Shown here in pieces: positions 32,693-44,328 of a stretch of DNA of 64,000 bases. Source of the DNA: Clostridium sp. (GTDB lineage: Bacteria; Bacillota_I; Bacilli_A; RF39; UBA660). How positions within the stretch are numbered: the first letter of the stretch is position 1; each line of letters starts with the position of its first letter. The position numbers were made by a program, and so were the translations under genes. The stretch lies in assembly GCA_022010095.1 (NCBI GenBank), contig CP091739.1, positions 992,001 to 1,056,000 of the forward strand. Direction: 5' to 3'. The notes under the pieces are model-generated. The model was given only the letters and a program-made list of their open reading frames with translations, had not been told where the DNA came from and searched no databases.

Positions 32693-33644
32693 AAATAATC
32701 TTCATCAAATCCAATCTCTTCTTTAGCAATATATATAGGTCTTCTCTTTGTTTCATTATAAGTCTTTCCAAGATATTCACCAATAATACCTAAAAAAATA
32801 TAAGTTGAATTCCACCTAAGAAAAAGCATAACACACATAAGAGAAGAATATCCAGGAGTATCTATACCTTTAACAATAGCCTTTACTATAATAAATATTA
32901 AATATATGAATGCAACAAAACTAGTAAATATACCTGTATAAGTAGCGAATCTAAGTGGCTTTGTACTAAAAGCAACTATACCATCAAAAGCATAATTGAA
33001 TAATTTAATCTTATTCCATTTAGTAGTGCCTCCTTTTCTTTCTTCAACTTTATATTTATCATAATAAGTTTTAAATCCAACATAACTAAATATACCTTTA
33101 GGAAAATCTATTTCTTTCAGTAAGTAGAAATTATAGAACGTACCATATTTTTTTCTAAACATTCTAAAGTCACTCGCACCATCAACAATATCCATATTAG
33201 ATAGTTTTTCCCATGATATTATAAAAAAACATCTTTGTAAAAAAATCTCTTCTTATGTTGTTTTTTTGACACATACACACTGAATCATAATCAGGATTTT
33301 CATTCAAAAAATTATACATCTTAACAACATAACTTGGATTTTTGTTGTAAATCACAGTCAATTATACATGCATAATCACTTTTTAGAATGTAAAAAGTCC
33401 TGCATATATAGCAGACTTCTTTTTCCAAAATTTTTTTAGAAAAAAACTAACAATTTTTTTACACACTCATCATCTTTTTTTATGTAGTTCTTTTTAATTT
33501 CTTTTAATGTTTTTATCTTTACTTCCATCATCTACGAATATAAAAATTATGTTTTATATCTCCTAAAGCTTCATTAACTTTATTATAAAAGTTAACAACA
33601 TTTTCTTCTTCATTAAATGAAGGTACAATCAAATCTAATTTCAT
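32689..33644 (-). CDS. GT2 glycosyltransferase (GtrB/YkcC type)
   Basis: It probably charges undecaprenyl phosphate with a sugar for envelope decoration. The minus-strand protein starts MKLDLIVPSFNEEENVVNFY, with FVDDGSKDKT and the DxD-like CIIDCDLQQNP near 33335-33370. The intact C-terminal part (33195-32689) has DGASDFRMFRK, ERKGGTTKWNKIKLFNYAFD GI and two membrane helices, as in GtrB. ATG 33644 follows AGAGGTTAAGAA. About 312 codons. Slips near 33560, 33430-33480, 33385, 33345 and 33225-33265. Confidence 0.9.
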
Positions 33645-33657
33645 TTCTTAACCTCTC

Positions 33658-34147
33658 TTAATAACCTAACTTTCCTTCTAAGCTTTCATCATTCTTAATA
33701 AGCTCACTTACAAGAATTTCTCTATATTTATCTTTACTATCTCTGATAACTAATTTTTTTAATTCCACTATTTATTACAACACGTTTGCACATAGAACAA
33801 CTCATAGATTTTCTACATATTCACCAGTTTTTGCATCTTTACCAACCATATAAAGTGTAGCATCTATCATTTCACTTCTACTTGCTGAAATAATAGCATT
33901 TTGTTCTGCATGAACACTTCTACATAACTCGTATCTTTCACCTCTTGGAATATTTAATTGTTCACGAATACAATATCCAAGATCATCACAATTCTTTCTA
34001 CATCTAGGTGCACCATTGTATCCAGTTGATATAATTTCGTCATTCTTAACAATAACTGCTCCCCTTTTTTCTTAAACATGTAGCCCTTTCTAAAGTAGCT
34101 TCTGCTATATCTAAATAATAATTATTTTTTTATCAATTCTTTTTCAT
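33658..34147 (-). CDS. deoxycytidylate (dCMP) deaminase, ComEB type
   Basis: It makes dUMP for dTMP synthesis. The minus strand reads [33 protein letters not shown], then [21 protein letters not shown] (HAE zinc and proton-shuttle site) and, after a one-base loss near 33812, the second zinc motif [19 protein letters not shown] (PCxxC with Ser in place of Pro, as in many dCMP deaminases of this subtype). It ends [12 protein letters not shown] 34147 follows AGAGGTTTTTAGT. About 160 codons. It shares a leftward operon with the glycosyltransferase 13 bases away. Confidence 0.9.
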
Positions 34148-34308
34148 ACTAAAAACCTCTTAACTCTATTTTTAGCATAAAATTACATAAAAAAAAGTAT
34201 ATAAATAATATATTTAACACAAATATTATACTAATTTTTAAATATATAACAATTATAAAAAAAGGAATTATTTCTTAAAAAAAGATAATAAACTTAATTG
34301 AGGAACAT

Positions 34309-36930
34309 ATGAAAACAAATATTAAAAACTGGTCTTAGTAATAATGAAGTAATAAGTAATAGAAACAAATATGGTAGTAATAAATTAACTTCTAAAAAAA
34401 GAGAAAAACACTTTCTTAAAATTAGTAATTGAATCATTAAGTGATCCAATAATTAAAAATTTTATTGATTGCTCTTGCAATAAAAAAATACTTTTTTTAT
34501 TTCAGGATTCTAATATATTTGAAACTTTAGGTATAGCAGTTTCTGTGTTTTTAGCAACGTTTATTTCAGCATTAAGTGAGTATGGTAGTGAAAAAGCATT
34601 TGAAAAGTTAAGTGAAGAAAATTCAATAATAAAAGTAAAAGTGATAAGAAATTCAAAAAGAATTGATCAATATGGATGAAGTAGTAGTGGGAGATATAGT
34701 TTGCCTTGAAGGTGGAGATAAAGTACCAGCAGATGGAATAGTTATTGATGGAGAACTTTATATAGATGAAAGCTCCCTTACAGGAGAAACAAAAAGAGAA
34801 AAACATAAAAAAATACAAATAATAATGAAGTATATATGGGAAGCGTAGTATGTGGTAAAAAAGGAATAATACAAGTAACATTAGTAGGAGATAAAACATT
34901 TTATGGAAGAATTGCTCAAGATATACAAGAAAGTACAATAGAAAGTCCTCTTAAATATAAACTTAGAATACTTGCTAAACAAATAAGTAGACTTGGATAC
35001 ATATGTGCATTTTTTTAATATTGATTTCATATTTATTTAATTCGGTAGTAGTAGCAAATAATTTTGATATTAACAAAATATTAACATTTAAAAAAACATA
35101 TTTCCACATCTTCTATATGGACTTACTTTTAAGTGTTGCTGTAATAGTCATGGCAGTACCAGAAGGTCTTCCAATGATGATTACACTTGTTTTATCATCT
35201 AACATGAAAAGATTACTTAAAAATAATGTACTTGTAAGAAAACTAGTAGGTATAGAAACGGCGAGGTTCTCTAAACATTTTATTCACAGATAAAACAGGT
35301 ACATTAACAGAAGGAAAATTAAAAAGTACAAAGAATAATAGATGCTGAACTAAATAAATATGAAACATTAGAACAAATAAACAAAAAAATAAAAAAATCT
35401 AAATGAATTATTTTTACCAATCATTAGTTTATAATAACGAGTCCTTTTTTTAGTAATAATATTCCAGAAGGAGGCAACACGACAGATAGAGCTATACTTA
35501 CTTTTTGTAAAATGGAAGATAGATCTAAATATAAAATAATAAATAAAGAAGAATTCGACAGTCAAAAGAAATATTCAAGTATAACAACAAACTATAATGG
35601 TAAAAACTATATTTATAAAAAGGAGCATATGAAATAATATTAAATAAATGCTCAATGTACTTAAAAAGAGATGGTACAAAAAGAGTTCTACTTGATAAAA
35701 CAAAAATAAATAAATATATTGAAGAAAAAACATTACAAGGAGAAAGAGTACTCGCGCTTGCGATAAACAATGATGATGAATTTAAAAATCTAACATTATT
35801 AGGATTTATATTCTTAAAAAGATAACATTAGAAAGGAAGCATTTAAAGGAATAGAACTCATAAAAAAAATGCAGGAATACAAGTATGCATGGTAACAGGG
35901 GACTCAAAAGAATCCGCTTATGCCATAGCAAAAAGAATTAAAAAAATAATAGAAAATGAAAAATGACATAACACTAACAAGTGATGAATTAAATATGATG
36001 AGTGATGAAGAAATTAAAAAAAGATAATTCCAAGATTAAAAAGTACTAAGTAGAAGTCTTCCTCAAGATAAAAATAAACTTGTAAGATTAAGTCAAGAAA
36101 TGAATCTAATATGTGGTATGACAGGAGATGGTGTTAATGATGCTCCAGCACTCAAAAAAGCAGATGTTGGATTTTCACTTGGAAGTGCAACAGAAGTAGC
36201 CAAAAGAAACAAGTGATATCATAATACTTGATAACAATATTTTATCAATATCAAAAGCAATACTTTATGGAAGAACAATATTTAAAAGTATACGAAAGTT
36301 CATAATATTTCAACTGACAGTTAATTTTTCAGCAGTATTTCTAAATATAATAGGTCCATTCATAGGCATATTAAATCCAATAACAATAATTCAAATTTTT
36401 GTGGATAAATATGGTAATGGATACACTCGCAGGACTAGCATTCTCATATGAACCAGCACTACTTGAATATATGATGGAAAGTCCTAAAAAAAGAGATGAA
36501 AAAATAATAAATAAATATATGACAAATCAAATATTATACAATGGAATTTATACATCTTTATTATGCACATGGTTCTTAAAATCAAAATTAATAGGCAAAA
36601 TATATCACACAGACATATCTAATAAATATATAATGACAGCTTTTTTTGGATTATTTATCTTCATAACAATATTTAATGCATTTAATGCAAGAACATATAG
36701 AATAAATACATTTTCTAGCTTACTCAAAAATAAAGTATTCATAGCAATAGTTCTTTTTATAGCAGTAGTACAAGTCATCCTTATATATTTTGGAGGTTCG
36801 CTTTTTAGAACAACGGGTCTTTCAATATACGAATTTGAAATTATGCTTATATTAGCATTTTTCAATAATACCATTTGACTTTATAAGAAAAATCATATTA
36901 AAAAAGAAAGGTATTTCAAGAAAAGTATAA
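34309..36930 (+). CDS. P2-type cation-transporting ATPase (probably Ca2+)
   Basis: Corrected N-terminus [24 protein letters not shown] and [13 protein letters not shown] are typical of PMCA/SERCA-like bacterial pumps. The actuator loop [11 protein letters not shown] is near 34770-34803; [13 protein letters not shown] (the PEGLP helix 4 site) near 35150-35185; the phosphorylated Asp in [13 protein letters not shown] near 35285-35321; [21 protein letters not shown] near 36115-36178; and the six C-terminal helices at 36399-36900. Ends KKKGISRKV at TAA 36928-36930. About 865 codons. More than 15 slips. It is divergent from the dCMP deaminase operon across 160 bases and abuts the next gene stop to stop. 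Confidence 0.92.
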
Positions 36931-38695
36931 TTATTTTTTTCTCTTTAAAGCAAGTCTTGCCTCTCTATCATATTCAGCTTTATATAATTTGACTTCAGCT
37001 TTCCTTTTGTTAAAATATTCAATTAACTCTAAAAAAAGACTTATAATCAAAATTCATATAAATATCTTTAAAAAAAGAACTGATGAAGTAAATATTGATT
37101 ATAAAGAGAAGGATAATCACGAAGTGGATTACATACTCCAGTATAAACTTCTTTACGTAGTCCTAGATGTCTTGATGGAATACTAGAATATTTACTCACA
37201 AGATAAGTTTCATCAATAAGTTTACGTGTCATGTCATTTATTTTAAGACCTTTTTTTATCAACAAAATCACTTATATATTCTTTTTTTCTTGAACTTTAT
37301 ATACAAAAAGGAATTTTTAAGCTCTTTTTGCAATACCAGCTACCAAACAATTATATAAAAAAGCAAATTCATTAACGATAACTTCACTTCTATATTTTCG
37401 AATATTACATGAACGATTACTCAAATTACTACTTCTATCTTTTATCTCTATTTTTGTAATGCTTTTAGATAACATAAATAATTCAATTATTTGATTACTA
37501 AATTCATGAGTAGCAATCCCACTCAATATATTATCAACTTCTCCAAAAAGTAAAAATTTTTTTTATTAACAACTATTTCATTTTTCCTTTTAAATAATAA
37601 TCCAATATTTCACCAGAATCATTTAATACAACAGTAAGCTTAATGGCATTTTTACGTTGCCTGCTTTCTAAAGATAATTGCTTTTCAATTTTAGGATGTA
37701 ATAATCTAACTTCAGTACTTCCATATGAAATTTTAAAATTGTTAAGAGCATCTAAATCAACATCACTACATGGAACAATAGTGCCACCCACATCAGCGAT
37801 AAATAAATCAACTATATATTTATTTCCATCTTTGTGAACTGATAAAGCATCGTCGTGAATAGAAGTAGTATTACTATCAATAGTAATAATTGAACCACAT
37901 TCAGTATCTCTTCTAGGAATATATATTTTTTTCATATTTAGGAGTTGGATCAATAAATCCAAATTTACTATTTATCTCATCCAGAGTTAATCCTCTTTTA
38001 ATACCCTGAATTATCATATACATTTCTCTTAAAAAAATATGTTATTTTTTTCCCCCTATATAAGTCCAGTAATTTATAATATTTTTGCTTTTCAATACTT
38101 GAACTATAAAAATATTTTTCAATAAAGTAATATAATAATATATATCATCAGTTCTTTTTCTAAGAGAGGTTAAAGCTTTATTAAATGCAATATCAAATAA
38201 CTCACAATTGTTTTTTTATTTAATGTTTCTTTATTACTAGCGACAAACTTTTTTTAATGATATTAGTATCCTCTTGTCTATTAATTAATTCTTTTGATGA
38301 TGATTATTAAAGAATTAACATCGTTATTTTTATCAATTATAAGTTCATCTAAAAACATTAGCTGAATCAACATACGAATTATTATATAGAGCCAAAAAGT
38401 GTTTTTCTCTAATATTTTTTTAAATTTTAAGTTTTTATCCTTTTTAGATTCTGTTTGAGTAAAATTACAACTATTAACAATAATAGTAATTAATTTTTAA
38501 TAATTTATAAAAAAATATATTTGCTTTTAAAATTATCATCGGATAACTTATTAGATATATCATTAAGTTCATTTAATAATAGTTCAGCAAGTTTATTTCT
38601 TGTAATATTCAAAGACTTTACAAATTCATCAATACCTTGCTTAGTAAAAATCATATTTATCAACAAATTTTTTTGATTTTTTCTTTTTCTGTCAT
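36931..38695 (-). CDS. RNB-domain (RNase II/R family) protein
   Basis: Minus strand. The N-terminus reads MTEKEKIKKFVDKYDFTKQG IDEFVKSLNITRNKLAELL and is followed by about 200 poorly conserved residues. The RNB core is intact at 37962-37573: IDSNTTSIHDDALSVHKDGN, VDLFIADVGGTIVPCSD, IEKQLSLESRQRKNAIKL. The C-terminal part has EVYTGVCNPLRDYPSLYNQY (YTHxTSPIRRYxDL-like). Three of the four Asp of the RNB active site (E. coli RNase II D201, D209, D210) are present, but the D207 position is Ile. About 580 codons. No S1 domain seen at the end. Many slips in the N-terminal half. Confidence 0.8.
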
Positions 38696-38771
38696 GTGAT
38701 TTATAATATCACTCAAAAAGTATATATTACAAGAAAAAAATATGATATAATCTAATAAAGGAAGTGATTGA

Positions 38772-39205
38772 ATGTATAAAAAAAGAAGAAATTGTTATTA
38801 AACTTTATCAATATTTTTATTTTTTTAATTTTTTTCACTTATAGAATTAATAAAATATTTTTAAAATAGACAATACATTTTATGGAGTAATATATTTAAT
38901 AATAAACCTTATAATTATATTCTTATTATTGCCGGTCACATTTAATTATAAACGACATTATTCAAAAAGCAAGAAATAGCAAAAATAATATTAATTATTA
39001 TTATAGGAATCTTTAATTCATTTATATTGAACTTTATAGTTCTTAAGAATATGAGTTATATAGATGGTTCAAGCGATTATATTAAATCAATATTTACAAT
39101 AAAAAAATATATTAAAAACCTATACTATATCTAATGCTATTAGGATTCTTAATTTTAGAAACAAAATCTCAATACAAATTAAAAAAGATTAGTAAAAATG
39201 ATTGA
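38772..39205 (+). CDS. polytopic membrane protein, unrecognised
   Basis: About 140 codons after correction. MYKKEEIVIKLYQYFYF is followed by four hydrophobic segments: near 38810-38850, ISLYGVIYLIINLIIIFLLL-like at 38885-38940, IAKIILIIIIGIFNSFILNF at about 38980-39040, and PILYLMLLGFLILET at about 39118-39162. It ends KKISKND at TGA 39203-39205. An AAGGAAGTGATTGA ribosome site precedes ATG 38772. Its promoter region is shared divergently with the RNB gene. No family recognised. Five or more slips. Confidence 0.55.
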
Positions 39206-39263
39206 TAAATACAGATTAATATGTTAATATAAAGACATTTCATATAAGAAAGGTTAATAATGT

Positions 39264-39292
39264 TTGACATTTTGTAACAAATGTGATATAAT
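39264..39292 (+). promoter_or_regulatory. strong sigmaA promoter
   Basis: TTGACA (39264-39269), 17-base spacer, TATAAT (39287-39292) with an extended -10 TG (39284-39285). Both hexamers match consensus exactly. It lies 32 bases before ATG 39324. Confidence 0.9.
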
Positions 39293-39323
39293 ACATGCAT
39301 ATTTACGAAGGGGGTAAATTTTT

Positions 39324-40703
39324 ATGAATATGGAATTTGTTAAAAAGACTTGAAAATATTATACAATTATTAAAAATATGATGGGGAATTAAGAGAGGAA
39401 TACTATAAAAACAGATAAAACAACTGAAGAAAAGAATAACATAGTAATGCTTGTTAAACAAAAATGCTCGCTGAATATTATGAAGCAGTAGAAGACTCTA
39501 GAAAATATAAAGTAGCTGATAGTAAGACTCAAAAAGAAATTGAAGAAAAATACAATAAGAGATATAACTTAAGAAAAGATAATGAAGAAGAACAATTAGA
39601 AGAAATATCAACACAAAATGCACAAAACAATGAAGATGAAGAAGAAGTTGTAACTGTTAAGAAACCAAATAAAGCATTAAGAGCATTATCTTATGTTGGC
39701 GTTGCTGGATTAGCAGTTGGAGCTGGTTATGGACTTGCAAGTTGTGTAAACAATAATGCTACTGAAGTATTAAATGCTGAAACAGAAGTTGAAGATTTAG
39801 ATGTTGATGCAGAACCTGAAGTAGTAGAAGAAGAACCTGAATTAAAGCCAGGTGAACCAGGAACTTTCAAAGATGCAAGCAATGATGATGAAGTAAATGC
39901 AAGAGTAGACTGGTACTTCGAAAATTACTTTAATAAAGAATATCCAAACTTAACTGATGTAGAAAAAGATTCAATCAATAAAGAAAACTTAGCTGATATG
40001 GTAAAACTAGTTAATGGTGAATTAATTGATGGATTTGAAATGAATGAATTAGTTAACTATGATAATAAATTAACTCAAATGTTCTCAACATATTTATCAA
40101 CATTAGAAAGAGCAGAAGCAAACAATGTTGGATTTATTCCATCACAATATTTATATGAAGATGGTTCACATGAACAAAAATGTGCTGCTGAAGTAGATGC
40201 AGTTATGGAACCATTAATTGAAGCAATAAATAAACATGATGATGAGGCGTTTAAAAAATATGCAACTGAATTTGGTGAATTAATGAGAGATCAATATTAT
40301 TATCCAGATGCTCAAGCAACTCATTATAATGTAAGAAGTATAGCTTCATATCCAAGTAGAATGCACTTATATGGACTATCTTATTCACAATATGTAGCAA
40401 ACATTCTTGAATATGGAATCGTTAACAATATAGATGTATGTATTCCATTCTGCTTTGATAACGATGGATACGTAGAAGAAATTCCATTATCAAAATTGAT
40501 GGCAACTCTAGACTTTGTACCAATTGGAGAATGGGAATATGTTCTTAAGAGAGCAGGAATGACTTCACAAGAAATAGCAAGTTATGGAAACAATGCTGTT
40601 GAAGATACAATGTTCCAAAGATTCTTAAAGGATGCTAAAAAAATCATTATAGTGAAAAAAATTAAATCAACAAATGTCATTAACACCACAACAATATAAA
40701 TAA
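39324..40703 (+). CDS. abundant-looking membrane-anchored acidic protein, unrecognised
   Basis: No family recognised. Start ATG 39324 has the strong site AAGGGGGT. Residues about 1-110 are charged and helical (MNMEFVKRLENIIQLLKYDG ELREEYYK...EEQLEEISTQNAQNNEDEEE); then one hydrophobic segment ALRALSYVGVAGLAVGAGYG LASC; then an acidic Glu/Pro linker (EVVEEEPELKPGEPG) and a 270-residue domain with regular helices. The best reading of the end is HYSEKLNQQMSLTPQQYK at TAA 40701-40703. About 458 codons. From 39464 the frame is open for 400 codons, and codon use is richer in GC than neighbours, which fits high expression. Probably N-in with the large domain outside, by the Lys before the helix. Confidence 0.8.
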
Positions 40704-40728
40704 GATTAAATCAGGGGAGGAAAAAAAT

Positions 40729-42371
40729 ATGTATAGTAATGAAAGAAGAAGCGGATTTAGTATCGCTGACTTATTAGTAAAAATTATATTTGCTGCATTA
40801 TTTATATTTATCTTAATATGGTTATTTGAGAAGAAAGTTCCAAATATGACTCCATTCTATAGTAATGTATTTAGAGAAAATATTAAATATATGCAAGAAG
40901 CTGGAGAAAGCTATTTTACAGATGATAAGATGCCTAAAAATATCGGTGAATCAACTAAAATTAGTTTAGGCGAAATGTATGATAAAAAATTACTATTGCC
41001 ATTTGTAGATGAAAACGGACATTCATGTAACCAATATGATTCATATGTAAGTGTTACTAAAACAGACATTGGTTATGAATTAAAACAAACCTAGTATGTA
41101 ATAATGAAAGTAACTTTACTGTTAAGATTTTTAGGATGTCATACATATTGTGAAGGTAATTCATGTAATAAAACATGTAGAATTGAAAAAATAACAGAAT
41201 ATCAATTTATGAAAACCATAAAATCAACTAAGACAGTTTATAATTGTGACAATTTACCAGGTTCTAAGAGAAATGGTGCTTATTGTTATATATCTAAATT
41301 AGTTGATAGTAAGCCTGCTAAAAAAACAACAACTGATACAAAAGTAGTAACAGAACCTGCTGTTAAAGTATTAGTCAATGGTAAAAAAAGAGCAATTAGA
41401 AACAATTAAAACTAAAAAAATAACGATACTACTAAAATAGTATATGATGAAAAAAATTTATGTAACAACAGGCGAGTGGAACTACAACTAAAAAAAGAAT
41501 GTAAGATGGTAGATAAAAACAGTTCCATATGAATGTACTAAAACAAAAAAACTGAAAGGGTTCCATATACTTGTACAAAAACAAAGACAGAAAAAGTTTC
41601 TTACTCATGTACAAAGTATAAAACTGAAGAAAATGTACAACAACTACAACAAAACAACCATATAGCTGTGCTCCATGTACAACATATAGAGATTCTAATG
41701 GTATCTCTCATACAACATGTGCAACATGTTATAAAAATGTAAAAACTGAAACATGTAATAATGTACAAGTTCCATATCAAGATACATGTTATAGAAATGA
41801 AACAGTAACATATCAAGATACATGTTATAGAAATGAAACAGTAAGTTATAAAGATACATGTTATAAAACAGTTCAAGAAGAAGTATGCAAAAATGTAGAA
41901 GTAGAAAATCCAAGTTCTGGATATTGGACTTGTCCATCAATTTCAACTAATAGAAGTGGTTCAGGAGAAAACTTAAAATGTTGGCATACCGAAACTGTAT
42001 CAGGTGGATATAGCTATAGTTGTCCAAGCAAAGCAAATTATAGCGAAGGTTCAGGAGAAAACTTAAAATGCTACTATGTAACTGATCCAACATATAAATA
42101 TGAATGTAGAGATAAATCTTATACATATAATGATTCAGATAAAACATGTTCTAAGAGAGTGACAACAACTGTAACTACAGAAGACTGTCCTAGTGGATAT
42201 AAACATGAGGGAGACAGATGTAATAAATATACTACAACTAAAGAAAAAGCAAACTCAAGAAAAGTAACTTCAACTTCATATAAATATATGTGGAGTAAGA
42301 GTGAAAATGTTGATGGATGGACTAAAACTGGAAAAACTAGAACAGTAGATGGAAAAGAGATATGTGAATAA
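40729..42371 (+). CDS. Cys-rich repeat surface protein with pilin-like N-terminus, unrecognised
   Basis: RRSGFSIADLLVKIIFAALFIFILIW near the start resembles a class III signal (Gly-Phe-Ser-Ile before a long helix), although Asp replaces the usual Glu5 and the peptidase site is unproven. Residues 40-125 then have a pilin-like NIKYMQEAGESYFT...KISLGEMYDKKLLLP...YDSYVSVTKTDIGYEL layout. The rest is a Cys-rich stalk: units of about 12 residues (VPYECTKTKTER, VPYTCTKTKTEK, VSYSCTKYKTEE), later VPYQDTCYRNET / VTYQDTCYRNET / VSYKDTCYKTVQ, and two SGSGENLKC units. About 540 codons, ending at 42371. Start has GGGGAGG. Slips near 41090, 41110, 41400-41550 and 41630. Downstream of, and probably cotranscribed with, the preceding gene. 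Confidence 0.75.
41771..41866 (+). repeat. tandem 36-base coding repeat
   Basis: ACATATCAAGATACATGTTA (start of a unit) recurs at a 36-base step: about 41771 and 41807 are near-identical over the unit and the copy from about 41843 is diverged. Each encodes YQDTCYRNETVx. A second repeat encoding SGSGENLKC occurs near 41958 and 42051. Confidence 0.8.
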
Positions 42372-42393
42372 TTAGAAAAAATATCTCTTTTTT
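42353..42393 (+). terminator. terminator of the Cys-rich protein gene
   Basis: AAAAGAGATAT / ATATCTCTTTT, an 11-bp stem ending in Ts; the stop codon lies in its loop. Confidence 0.85.
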
Positions 42394-42442
42394 CTTGTAA
42401 TTTTAGGACTGTTATATTAAACTATTAATAGAGGTGAAAGAT

Positions 42443-43109
42443 ATGGAAAAACGTTGTCGTGAATGTGGAAAAAAGATAGAAAATTCACAAACGCTATGTG
42501 ATAATTGTAGAGCAAAAAGAAATGGAAAAGATACACTAGCCAAATATCCTTGGTGGTTATTAGGATTAATTCTTCCACCAGTAGGATTAATATTATATCT
42601 AATATGGAAAAAAAGATAAAAAAAACAATCAGCTAAAAGTGCTGGAGTAGGAGCTTTAATTGCTGCAATAATTTGGGCTTTCGTAGGATTATCATTCTTA
42701 ATTGATGGTAAAAATGTTACAAAAGGACCAAATACACTACAATTACAAGATGTAAAAAATGCTAGTGAAGAAATTCAAAACTGGTATAAAGATGTTTCAA
42801 GTGGAGATTATGTAGTAACAATACTAGCAAGTTCATCTTGCCCACATTGTAAAAAGCATATAAACCAGTAATAACTGAATTATCTGAAAAAAAGAGAAAA
42901 ATTCAAAAATGTATTTCTTTGAAGGAGATCAACTAAGTAATAATGATTATGATATATTAACATCTTCATTTGAACTTACTAACTACGAAGGATCAGTACC
43001 ATACACATTTATAGTACATGATAAAGAATTTGTAAGTGACACAGTAGGATTTAAAGATGAAGATACAACAAGAAATTATTTAATAAATAGCGGTGTATTA
43101 GAAAACTAG
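42443..43109 (+). CDS. zinc-ribbon, membrane, thioredoxin-fold protein (CPHC)
   Basis: Domain order: zinc ribbon RCRECGKKIENSQTLCDNC (residues about 4-22), hydrophobic segment YPWWLLGLILPPVGLILYLIW, after a slip at about 42620 a second helix GVGALIAAIIWAFVGLSFLI, then a thioredoxin-like domain with active site ASSSCPHCKKHI (near 42832-42860) and the cis-Pro loop GSVPYTFIV. CPHC is the motif of the oxidase DsbA. About 220 codons. If both hydrophobic segments cross the membrane, the two soluble domains lie on the same side; if only the second does, the thioredoxin domain is outside. Starts ATG 42443 after GAGGTG. It follows the Cys-rich protein by 71 bases but has its own terminator. Confidence 0.75.
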
Positions 43110-43124
43110 GAAACTAGTTTTTTT
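43102..43124 (+). terminator. terminator with GAAA loop
   Basis: AAAACTAG / CTAGTTTT with a GAAA tetraloop and a T-run; the TAG stop of the thioredoxin-fold gene (43107-43109) is in the 5' arm. Confidence 0.85.
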
Positions 43125-43159
43125 CTTCATCTTATTGTATAATTTATATAGGTGATTTA

Positions 43160-44319
43160 ATGAAAAAAATGTTAATGTATATAATATTTATAAGTGTAAT
43201 TCTAATATTATCTAAATATTATTTTTTTCAAGCTATAATATAGAATACAATATTAATAATTATAAAATAAAAAGAAATATATAAAGATTCGAGATATTAT
43301 TTTTGAAATAAGTAATGGTAAAAACATATAATTTTGATGTATATAATAAAAAGAACATTAAAAAAACATAAAATAAATAATATAAAAAAACAATTGAAAA
43401 AAATAATGTATTTTTGTATAGTACCTACAAGTAATGATATAAAAACATATCCTTTATGTTATGTAGATGAAGAATATACTGATTATAATTTAATAAACAT
43501 AGAAGAATTAGATGAATATAGAACAAATAAGATAAATGTTGAAAAAGCCTAAAAAGTGATTTTTATCTATTATGATAATCTAAACAATAATGAATATGTA
43601 GCATTATGGAATTATAAAGGTTACATAGTAATGCATAATAATACATATAAATACATAGAACTATTTAAAAAAGATAAATACGATAACACGTTAGCCTATA
43701 TGATAGATAATACAATATATATGGCTAATTATGAAGAAGAGCATGAATATACAAAATTAATCAAATTTAATATAGAAACTTATAAACAAGAAACAATAAA
43801 TTTAAAAAAACTCAATAGATTATGATTCATACATAGTAGGTCATATAAAAAAAGAAATTATATATATTTGATAATAAACATAGCATATTATATGAAATAA
43901 ATCTTAAAAAAATGGAAAAAGTAAAAAGTAGTTGGAAATAATTCTATAGGATTTTAAAAAAATATGAAAATGGTGAATTTGTTAATTGTAGTAAAACTGA
44001 ATATAAAATAAATAAAATTAAATATAATAAAGAAGAATCAATATATAATTACACTATAGATAATGGATTATATAAAATAATAGAAAAAAATAAACTTAAA
44101 CAAAAAAAATACTTAATAATGAAGTAAAAAAATAATAGGTGAAAATAAAAAAATGAAATATATTACACATTAAATGATGAATTTTTATAAATATACTCCT
44201 TCATATGGTAGTGAAAAAAAATATTTTATAATTATGAACTAACATATAACAATGATAATTCAATTTTTTTATCTATATTAAATAACGAAAAAAATAGAAA
44301 ATTACATATAATACAGTAG
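43160..44319 (+). CDS. signal-anchored extracytoplasmic protein, unrecognised
   Basis: Corrected N-terminus MKKMLMYIIFISVILILSKYYF is a signal anchor. The remaining about 360 residues are rich in Asn, Tyr, Ile and Lys, with repeating short strands (for example NNEYVALWNYKGYIVMHNNT, AYMIDNTIYMANYEEEHEYT, KEIYIFDNKHSILYEINLKK), which suggests a beta-propeller-like fold; this is only an impression. It ends near HIIQ at TAG 44317-44319, 10 bases before the LysM gene, so both are probably cotranscribed. Start ATG 43160 after AGGTGATTTA. At least 12 slips; no family recognised. Confidence 0.6.
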
Positions 44320-44328
44320 GTGATTTAT

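Noticed and set aside
36928..36933. Stop-to-stop abutment of the P-type ATPase and RNB genes as a regulatory antisense overlap
   Set aside because: Abutting convergent genes are common in compact genomes and no terminator or transcript evidence is available here.
41771..41866. CRISPR-like tandem repeats
   Set aside because: The 36-base units are contiguous without spacers and encode repeated protein segments.
41601..42147. Minus-strand open frames with repeated Cys/Ile and Tyr motifs opposite the Cys-rich gene
   Set aside because: The repetition is inherited from the repeats of the plus-strand protein.
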